This document shows, piece after piece, positions 57,001 to 64,000 of a DNA stretch of 64,000 nucleotides. The translations under genes were made by a program, and so were the position numbers. Every line of letters begins with the position of its first letter. Position 1 is the first letter of the stretch. This DNA comes from Helichrysum umbraculigerum (taxonomy: Eukaryota; Streptophyta; Magnoliopsida; Asterales; Asteraceae): assembly GCA_949592205.1 (NCBI GenBank), contig CATIUR010000005.1, positions 134,375,277 through 134,439,276 on the forward strand, in the 5' to 3' direction. The notes beneath the pieces are model-generated. The model was given only the letters and a program-made list of their open reading frames with translations. It searched no databases and was not told where the DNA came from.

Positions 57001-58517
57001 GTCCCACTGGTCTCCCCTTGTATGATAAAAGTACTACCAGTGACGAGAGGAATACGAACGATCTTGTCATGACATACAACTTCAGCTCGATGCTTGGATA
57101 GCCAATCCATGCCTACTACTATGTCAAAACTTCCAATCTCGATGGGTATGAGGTTTATGGGAAATAATTCATTTGCGAGGTTTAGGGTGCAGTTTGGTAT
57201 TACACTATCGGCCTCGATCAACTTGCCATTAGCTAACTCTACAGTGTACTTAGCTTCTAAGGCAACTGGTGAAATGTCTAATAGTGGGCTAAATTCCTCA
57301 GATATAAAACTCTTATCAGCACCAGTATCAAACAAAATTGAAGCAGTTAAATTGTTGAGAAGAAACATACCCGTGACCACATTAGGGTCTTCACGGGCCT
57401 CTCCAGCATTCAGCACAAAAGCTCTGCCCCTAGCAACGTTGTTGTTGTTACCCTTGTTCTTTAGCTTCGGACACGCATTCCTGAAGTGTCCAGTGTTTCC
57501 ACACTCATAGCAGGCTCGGGGTTGGTTGTTGTTGGTGTTGGTGGTGAGGTTGGTTGCAGGTGTTCGACAGTCTTTGGTAAGATGTCCATACCTCTTGCAG
57601 TTATTGCAGGGTGCACTACAAGGACCATCATGATGACGATTGCACTTTGAACAGTAGGGTTTACTTCCAGTGTACCCTTTCCTCTCACCAGAACCTGATG
57701 TGTCATTCTTGACAATCTCAGTCTTTTTGAAGTTCTGTTGGTTCTGATTTCCAGACCATTTTCTCTTGTTGTTGTTCCCAGAAGATGAGACAGGGTTTAC
57801 TTGGCTTTCTTGCATAGCCATGAGCTCATGAGATAATCGAATCGCTCCCTGAATAGTGGTTTTTCCAGAAGAGGCGACGTTTCCCCGGATAGGTTCCGGA
57901 AGACCACGGATGTACCTCTTGACCTTGTCGATCTCTGTGCTTACTAAGGCTGGGCGGAGGGTTGCCAGTTGTTGAAACCTAGTGGTATAACCAACAATGT
58001 CGGTTCCTTGAACTTTGAGATTCCAGAACTCCTCATCCAGCTTCTGGAGTTCCTCAGATGGGCAATACTCCTCAGTGAGCATTTTCTTCAGATCTTCCCA
58101 TGAAAGTAGATAAGCATTATCTATACCCACAGACTGGGCATAAGAGTTCCACCAGGTGAGGGCACCGTCAGCAAGGGTGCAGGTGGAGAACTGAACTCTA
58201 TCCCCTTCCGCACATTTACTGATGCGAAAGACGGACTCCATCTTCTCGACCCATCTGATTAGACCGATGGCTCCTTCAGTTCCTTTAAAACTCAGAGGTT
58301 TGCAGTTTTGGAAATCCTTGTAGGAACAAGGCTTAGCAGTGGGAGGGGTATTAGCAGTACCACTATTCCTTTCGGGGGTCTCTGACGAATGTCGCGTCAA
58401 GGCTTCGGTCACAGCCTGAGAGATGATAGATGCCATCTGGGCATCAGTGTAAGTCCTTGACTTTGGCGGCATGTTTTCCTGAGAATAGAAGAATAGGTTT
58501 CGTGAGAGATTGTCCAT
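54039..58517 (-). CDS. Gag-Pol polyprotein of element B
   Basis: 1492 codons without a stop; M1 at 58517, a second family-like start (MPPKSRTYTD) at 58472. Approximate order: Gag to ~260; CCHC knuckles CNNCKRYGHLTKDC (~300) and CYECGNTGHFRNAC (~335); aspartic protease with LFDTGADKSF (~396). RT has RMCIDYRELN (~630) and FIDD (~733). RNase H has VYCDASHQGLG (~875) and ends at YHPGKANVVADALSRK. The integrase has an HHCC zinc domain (HPGSDKMYHG, CLTCSKVK). Its core shows MDFITKLP (~1138), SDRDSRF (~1197) and GQSERTIQ (~1233), so the D-D-E triad is intact. A GPF/Y-type region (KRGKLNPRYIGPFEIL) follows. The C-terminus has a chromodomain-like VKVRWDSRRGPEFTWE (~1450), placing it in the Tekay chromovirus lineage. 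Confidence 0.96.
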   Translation of the reverse strand: MDNLSRNLFFYSQENMPPKSRTYTDAQMASIISQAVTEALTRHSSETPERNSGTANTPPTAKPCSYKDFQNCKPLSFKGTEGAIGLIRWVEKMESVFRISKCAEGDRVQFSTCTLADGALTWWNSYAQSVGIDNAYLLSWEDLKKMLTEEYCPSEELQKLDEEFWNLKVQGTDIVGYTTRFQQLATLRPALVSTEIDKVKRYIRGLPEPIRGNVASSGKTTIQGAIRLSHELMAMQESQVNPVSSSGNNNKRKWSGNQNQQNFKKTEIVKNDTSGSGERKGYTGSKPYCSKCNRHHDGPCSAPCNNCKRYGHLTKDCRTPATNLTTNTNNNQPRACYECGNTGHFRNACPKLKNKGNNNNVARGRAFVLNAGEAREDPNVVTGMFLLNNLTASILFDTGADKSFISEEFSPLLDISPVALEAKYTVELANGKLIEADSVIPNCTLNLANELFPINLIPIEIGSFDIVVGMDWLSKHRAEVVCHDKIVRIPLVTGSTFIIQGETSGTRLNIISCMKTRKYLRKGYQAILAHVIEKKSEEKRLEDVPIVRDIPEVFPEELPGLPPPRQVEFSIDLVPGAAPVARAPYRLAPSELQELSVQLQELLDKGFIRPSSSPWGAPVLFVKKKDGSFRMCIDYRELNKLTIKNRYPLPRIDDLFDQLQGSSIYSKIDLRSGYHQLRVRDEDIPKTAFRTRYGHYEFQVMAFGLTNAPAVFMDLMNRVCKPYLDKFVIVFIDDILIYSRNEQEHAHHLKTILELLRREELYAKFSKCEFWIQTVQFLGHVIDSQGIHVDPSKIEAIKCWQAPTTPTEIRQFLGLAGYYRRFIENFSKIAQPLTTLTQKEKKFNWTDKQESAFQLLKQKLCSAPILSLPEGNEDFVVYCDASHQGLGCVLMQREKVIAYASRQLKVHEKNYTTHDLELGAVVFALKIWRHYLYGTKCTIFTDHKSLQHIFDQKDLNMRQRRWVELLTDYDCEIKYHPGKANVVADALSRKERTKPLRVRALSIIIHNDLIIQILTAQLEALKPENIKEEALRNMDNQFETKPNGVKYFANRIWLPKFGNLRDFVMDEAHKSKYSIHPGSDKMYHGIKGLYWWPSMKAEIATYVSKCLTCSKVKAEYQKPSGLLQQPEIPQWKWEQISMDFITKLPKTSSGCDTIWVIVDRLTKSAHFLAMKENDKMERLTRIYLKEIVARHGVPISIISDRDSRFTSNFWKSLQKSLGTRLDMSTAYHPQTDGQSERTIQTLEDMLRACVIDFGANWEQQLPLCEFSYNNSYHTSIGAAPFEALYGRKCRSPICWTEVGDSQLTGPEIIHETTEKIVGIQQRLKAARDRQKSYADVRRKHLEFQVGDRVLLKVSPWKGAIRFGKRGKLNPRYIGPFEILERIGPVAYRLQLPSELSSVHPRFHISNLKKCLSDETLIIPLEEIQIDDKLHFVETPVEVMDREVKQLKQSRIPIVKVRWDSRRGPEFTWEREDQMRLKYPHLFSDSTHTPTSN

Positions 58518-59181
58518 AAATGATGATTATCATAGATGTACATATACAAATGCGGTAATATACAACATCACAACATGACAATCAACATTTTAGAACAATC
58601 AAAAGGAGTTGAATAACCATCTCTATTGACTAGCAACTACGTGCTAACTAGCCTGGTTATTTGAATTGTTTTGAGTTGGGTAAGGTCTCGCTCGAAGTGA
58701 CTCGGTGGTCCTCCTAGCTACCTATGAGTTTCGTGATTACAAGAGATGTTGTCGAGAGCGGGATGAAATAGAAGATGTTTCGGTGGGTGTGTGTTGCCAT
58801 CTCTATGACAAAGTGTTTGAATATGTGAGTGTCTATATATATAATATATAATAGACTAGCGTACTGTGCTTGATCGATGACTAACTATGTATATATACTT
58901 ATATCACATAATAGTCTTATGAGTGTCTAGCACAAACAATTATGAGTCCCGGTTTTTCTCGAGGTCAGAGTCAACTAACGTACTCCTATTCCAGCATAAC
59001 CATTTCAAGCCCTACATCATCTTTATTTAATTGTACATAGTTGATCAAGCTATGTTAAATTAAACTTGTATGATGTAACTCTTGAACCAATCATACTTAA
59101 CAGAAAATACTGCCTAACGGTCATAGTCTAGGCCCACTAATGCAACCTAGTTCACTATAACCTTAGGCTCTGATACCAATC
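58518..59181 (-). other. Untranslated leader of element B
   Basis: 664 bp between the primer site and gag. A (TA)-rich stretch lies near 58838. No coding frame of note. Confidence 0.7.
59167..59178 (-). promoter_or_regulatory. Primer-binding site of element B
   Basis: On the minus strand TGGTATCAGAGC, complementary to initiator tRNA-Met, next to the 5' LTR. Confidence 0.93.
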
Positions 59182-61807
59182 TGTAACACCCCCAAATTTA
59201 CTGATCGCGGAAGCATACATTGGAGTGCTACTAATCAATACACAAAGCACATAAGATACATAATGAACGACCACTACATGCGTCGTTTGATAGAATACAT
59301 TGATGTAATAGAAATTACATAATCGTTTTCAAAAGGTGAGTTCGCATAATCTACTTGAGAGATTCTAATACATATCTAATTTAACAAAATATAGAAATGC
59401 AGGGAAATCTCTTGATGATTATATAATTGCATGCGACTCGAGCTACAGTATCCTGATGGGCAGTCCAACCTACTGCTGAGTACCTGAGATAACATGCTAA
59501 ATGGTCAGCTATAAAGCTGGTGAGCTCACAGGTTTGATATAACAATATATGATTCGTGAACCGCAAGATTTAATGATTCGATTTACAAAGCATGTAAATA
59601 ATTGATTTATGGATATCACATGAATATTTGTAATTAAACAAATAAGTAAAGATTTATGAAACTGGCATGAGCACATAGTCTGAGCTTAACTGAGATGTCA
59701 GGATCACAATTAAGTGCCTGAGCGAGGGTGCCTCTATGCGTATGCCTAATCAACATACGTTTGAACAAATGATAATGCGTCCGTTTGACAGGTTAGTGCT
59801 TGCTAACTCGGACGGGGATTGTCAATCCCATATGGTACCATACACTAACATTCACGCTAAATCATATTAACAGAACTATGCTTCAGAGGACTTTGATTGA
59901 TTAGATGAAAACAACTCATGCAGCATACGTGATAATTTGATACTTGCGTTCACATGTAAAACAAAACAGAGCATGTATCTCACCCCTAGGTAAAAGCATT
60001 TAAAATAGGGGCTATGAGACTCACCTGAGCCTAATGAATTGTTAGCCAACAATTTATGATGATTCACAATGATTTGATGTCGTTACAACGACTGAACCTG
60101 CAGGGCGTCTGAGACGCGCAAGGTTTTGATAAATGATTAGATTCTTAAAACTTGCCGGGCGTATCAAACGCGCAAGGTTTAATTGATTTGATTATTTGAA
60201 ACCTGCCGGGCGTATCAAAATCGCAAGGTTTAATTGATTCGATGACGCTACGGACCATCTATGCTAGTTATTCCCTTAACTAGTTTTGACCAAATACATT
60301 GGTTAATGATTATGTTTTGAAATTTGAGCGGCCGTTGGTGACTTTTGAAATAATAATATCAATTATTATTATTAAGTTTGAAATAATGTCGTATCGTTTT
60401 TGAGAATAAATGATTTGAGTTTGAATAAGTAAAATACTTTGTGAAGATTTATTTATAGCTATTTGTTTATCAAACGTTTCTTGATTAACTTCTTAGTATA
60501 AATCGCGACACAATGACGTTTATATAATAATCATGAAAAGATGTAGCATTTTTTTGGTGATTTGGCTATGTCGCACCGTTTTGGCCATATCTCCCTCATA
60601 CGAACTCGGATTTAGACAATCCACCTGCCCAAACGATCGCGACTCAGAGGCCTAAAAAGATGCATAGCCGATCGGCTGTGGTTAGCTAGCCGTTCGGCTG
60701 GAAATGCCTAGCCGTTCGGCTGTCATTTCTTAGCCGTTCGGCTGAGGGTGTTTTTAGCCGTTCGGCTGGGATTTTCTTGGCCGTTCGGCTGGGATGGCTT
60801 AGCCGTTCGGCTGTCATGGCTTAGCCGTTCGGCTGGGGGTGGTTTTCAGGTCTGTTCGTGATTCAATCCGCAAAAACATGTTCTAATCCTAGTTTTCGGA
60901 CATAATAAGTTTATATAACATCCTAGCATGTTAATATATGTAATTTAAACACAAAAACTCAAAGAAAAAGGGGACGATTTCTTACAATCAAAATGATGAA
61001 CGGATGATGGTGATGATGGAGACGAAGAAGGTGAAGAAGATGATGGTGATGAAGATGATGATGATCACCAGCTCTTGCTGCTACTGCTACTTTGATGTTG
61101 TTGTTTGCGGTTTTAGAGAGAGAGCCGAGAGAGAGTAGAGAGAATTGAGAAAGGAGAATGAAATGAGAATGAAGAAGGGTGCGTTTGATATCAGCTGCCA
61201 ACTCCAATTATTGGAGTTGGTTGGCACAATTTGATGTACAAAATACCCGTGTTTGTTTACCCGATCGTAAAAGTAGTATAATGTTTTTAAATGATAATTT
61301 CCTAAAAATGATATCGTACGTATTTTCATTTGAAGTATTTTATAAAAATACTATACTTTGAGTTATAAAAATATAACTTTGATTTAGGCTCGAGAGACGG
61401 ATATGGTTCAAAGGGATTCGTCGCGATTGAGTAAAATGAAATAAAACGAAATATGTTTTATTTTAAATTAATGTAAATAATAATCATCATTTATGAGTTT
61501 TGTCGCGAATGATTTGATTTGTACGATACGAATACTTTGTATATTATCAAAATAATATATAATGAATGCGAGTTATATTAAATAATAATTCCATATTAAA
61601 TAATATTTGATTTTCACCAACGCCGTATAATTGAATCGGAATTTTGGCCGATTTGAAAATGAACGATTAAATCTAATCGAGTACTGATATATATATTCAT
61701 CAATATATATTTTTGATACATACAATTAGCCTAATACATAGCACTAACTACATGTATTACATAATGATTAGGAACTAATATCTAGTCCTAATTTGACGGG
61801 TGTCACA
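59182..61807 (-). repeat. 5' LTR of element B
   Basis: 2626 bp, identical to the 3' LTR except one base found. It carries the same array (60665-60835), leader donor (60985) and acceptor (59484). Confidence 0.95.
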
Positions 61808-61930
61808 GTAAGCCCGCAAATCCCGTGTTTGAGCCAACGATCTCGAGTGTAAGCTCGTCGATCCGTTGCTCCAACAATAATCTCGAGTGTAATCTCGCAG
61901 ATCCTGTGTTTTGTATCGCTTTACCACGAT

Positions 61931-62092
61931 ATCGTTTTGTGCCCACTGTAACCGTGGCATCGTCTTGTGCCCACTGTAACCGTGGCATCGTACCGCATTG
62001 CTTGCCAGCAACGTAAGTAATTAAGCCGGCAGTACTACGACATGCCCGACTTGAGTAATAGAGAGCCGGCAGTACTACGACATGCCCGACTA
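61931..62092. repeat. Two short tandem repeats in the host LTR
   Basis: A 28-bp unit (61931-61958, 61959-61986; contains GCCCACTGTAACCGTGG) and a 28-bp unit with 40-bp period (62025-62052, 62065-62092; contains AGTACTACGACATGCCCGAC). Confidence 0.92.
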
Positions 62093-63222
62093 AAGTAGAT
62101 GAGTTCGTATATGTGTATGTATATCAATATACCTAAGTACGTAGTAGATAGCATCATGTGCTTGAGATAGTGTACAAGTATATGTATATATATATATATA
62201 TATATATAGGTCAAATCAACAAACACGTCTAATAGAGTATCATGCCGCGCATGAAAGTAGTTTAACGTATCTAAATATGTATATACAATACTTAGATATT
62301 AAGTATATCACCATAAGCCTAGGTATGACTAATCATCACCTAGTTGTTTTATATTAGTATAAGGAATCTATACTAACGTACGTTACTAACGTATACTCCT
62401 AGTCTCAGCCTAGCAAGTATATTGAGATTCTTGGTTGATGTTTACTTGTGTACAATTCCAAATTGGAAGTCCTCGAATGGAATGTAGGGGCAGTCTTAGT
62501 TCCTAAAAGGAAAGCTAATCCTGCAGAAGTCTAGTTGTCGTCCAGTGTAGGTAGAACTAACCCGTTCTAGTATATTGGGTAGTAATGTCCCGCGACAATA
62601 TGGTCAATGCATAATGATAACTTAGTCAAGTTATGTGATGGTGATTGTTTTCCAACAATCTAGTAAGGTACAATGGCAACCTATCTAGGTTAGGTAGTGA
62701 TGTTGTCCTACAACAATATATTGGGTGTAATTCCTAAGTATTACACATTTGTATTACATAACAGTAATATAGTTACGTGTGAATTATAAAAGTTTATCAT
62801 TATAATTTCAAAACAGTAGTTGTGCATGCGTCTCACCCCGAAAACAGTAAAACAGATGAAAGAGTGGGGCTATGAACTCACATGTGAGTTGTCAGCGATC
62901 CTACGATACGTGTGTTGCTCGAATGGTAACCTCCTAGTGCCCTAGACACGTGAGGTTATATGAGTAAGATACTAATCGGTTTAACTAAACGTGTCGTGAA
63001 AGTAAACTTCCGTTGTTTAGTTTTAGAATTGTGTATGGTCCGTTTGTGACAGTTTGTAATAATGATAATTCTCAATTAAATCATTATTAAAATCGTTTCG
63101 TTGCCCATTTTACAAAAATATAATTTTTGTATGTAAGTCATCGTTGTAAAAAGTGTAGTTGTTGTTACGCGAAAGTCGAATCGTTGGGCAAAAACTCATT
63201 TCGCAGATCAGATCAGTTCAGG

Positions 63223-63432
63223 TAGCTCGACTCGGCTCGAAGCTCGACTCGGCTCGTATCTCAACTCGGCTCGCTACTCGGCTCGGTTCGTAGCTCTACT
63301 CGACTCGCAATCTCAGCTTGGTTTGTTGTTCGGTTCGACTCGCAGCTAAGCTCGGTTCGCTGCTCGGTCCGGTTCGTAGCTCGACTCGGCTCGCTACTCG
63401 ACTCGGCTCGCTCGACGAACTGAGATCTGGAA
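63223..63432. repeat. CTCGACTCGGCTCG array in the host LTR
   Basis: About 210 bp of imperfect AGCTCGACTCGGCTCG units, at the same place in the LTR where element B has AGCCGTTCGGCT. Confidence 0.9.
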
Positions 63433-64000
63433 TCTCAACTCGCCCGACGAGCTGTTCGCATTTTTGGTTTTAAAAACACATTTCTGAGTCGTTTTTGGTC
63501 ATAATAAGTTAATATAACACTAATACATGGTATATTAAGTGTTTTTATCAAGAAATAACAAAGAAAAGTGAAGAAATCCTTACGATTCGAAGATCCAAAG
63601 GTTTGGTTGGTGATGGCGTTCTTGATGATGAAGATGAGGATGATGATGATACTAAGTTGTTGATGTTGTTCCTGCTGATGATGATGACGATGGTGACGGT
63701 GGTGGCCGGCGGTGGTGGTTGGTATAGATGGAGAGAAAAGTTTGAGAGAGTTTTTGGTGGTGTGTGTTTTTTATGAAATAGAATGAAAGAGGAATGGGAG
63801 GTGGAGGTGGTTTTTTCCACTTCCGGATCCCCCACTTCGGGGACTGTGGTCTCCAACCACTGTACAAAATGCCCGCGTTTGTTTGCTCGATCGTGAAATG
63901 ATTTAAATATTTTAAAATCATAATTTTACAAATACGAAATCGTGTATGTTTTTATTCGAGGTATTTTATAAAAATAATTTATTCGAGTTATAAAATATAA

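Larger units (their letters stand above)
51379..61807 (-). mobile_element. Element B: complete, very young Tekay-like Ty3/gypsy retrotransposon
   Basis: 10429 bp. Two 2626-bp LTRs with a single difference found by eye (near 53289 against 61092), flanked by the 5-bp duplication GTAAG (51374-51378; 61808-61812). It has an iMet primer site, one uninterrupted gag-pol frame of 1492 codons and a polypurine tract. Everything needed for autonomous transposition appears present. It sits inside an older, related LTR. Confidence 0.96.
61813..64000 (-). repeat. Host LTR split by element B, 5' portion (continues past the window)
   Basis: Resumes the LTR that ends at 50573: the CAACGATCTCGAGTGTAAGC tandem seen left of element B reappears at 61835. 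On the minus strand there is a leader rich in CATCATCATC (63600-63730), donor-like ATC/GTAAGG (63583) and the array at 63223-63432. The text around 63850-63900 (TGTACAAAATGCCCGCGTTT) matches the same place in the LTR of element B. The start of the LTR lies beyond 64000. Confidence 0.75.

Noticed and set aside
57461..57715. Minus-strand frame of 84 codons
   Set aside because: Shadow frame within the Gag zinc-knuckle region of element B.

Overview
The window is nuclear DNA of a flowering plant, almost certainly a eudicot with a repeat-rich genome. The evidence is intronless plant CIPK kinases, a plant-specific DUF641/GIL1-like gene, TTTAGGG-type telomeric repeat, AT-rich intergenic DNA and dense LTR retrotransposons. 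Asteraceae is possible, but the sequence alone does not prove it. Only three intact-looking host protein genes are present: a CIPK15-like kinase (+, 22285-23652), a CIPK14-like kinase (-, 24702-26000), and a GIL1/DUF641 gene (+, 45896-47164). The rest is transposon layers and non-coding DNA.

Layout. 1-12062 is a three-deep nest: a decayed Ty3/gypsy chromovirus (1-5148) sits inside the gag of an Athila element (minus strand, 5149-7863), which sits beside or inside an older LTR element ending in the LTR at 9946-12062. 12101-12353 is a fold-back interstitial telomeric array. 13767-17472 is a Mutator-like element that carries a subtilase gene fragment and was later hit by a PIF/Harbinger element. 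18455-20566 holds a fold-back element and two small hAT-type MITEs. 20900-26000 is the convergent CIPK pair, with a solo LTR (26449-27567) just upstream of the CIPK14-like gene. 27899-30925 is a MITE-rich stretch. 31904-43294 is a complete, very young but broken Tekay-like retrotransposon (element A), itself interrupted by a 2.4-kb solo LTR (38447-40864). 45896-47164 is the GIL1-like gene, preceded by a 300-bp tandem duplication. 50573 to the window end is an older LTR split by element B (51379-61807), a complete Tekay-like retrotransposon with one uninterrupted 1492-codon polyprotein and LTRs in which I found a single difference.

Most interesting signal. The chromovirus LTRs here belong to several families but share one internal plan: a pyrimidine-rich leader, a GTAAG-like splice donor (weaker in the oldest copy), then a cluster of short CG-rich inverted repeats whose motif differs from family to family, then a more conserved block (CTCACCAGC ... 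GCTGAC ... TCTCAG/GT) that looks like a branch point and splice acceptor. This suggests an intron inside the LTR-encoded leader that carries a fast-evolving, family-specific palindrome array. I know of no description of it; RNA-seq and a family-wide comparison would test it.

How the parts relate. The two CIPKs are Ca2+/CBL-regulated kinases, and their adjacency resembles the Arabidopsis CIPK15-CIPK14 neighbours. The transposons are independent; their nesting gives a relative time order.
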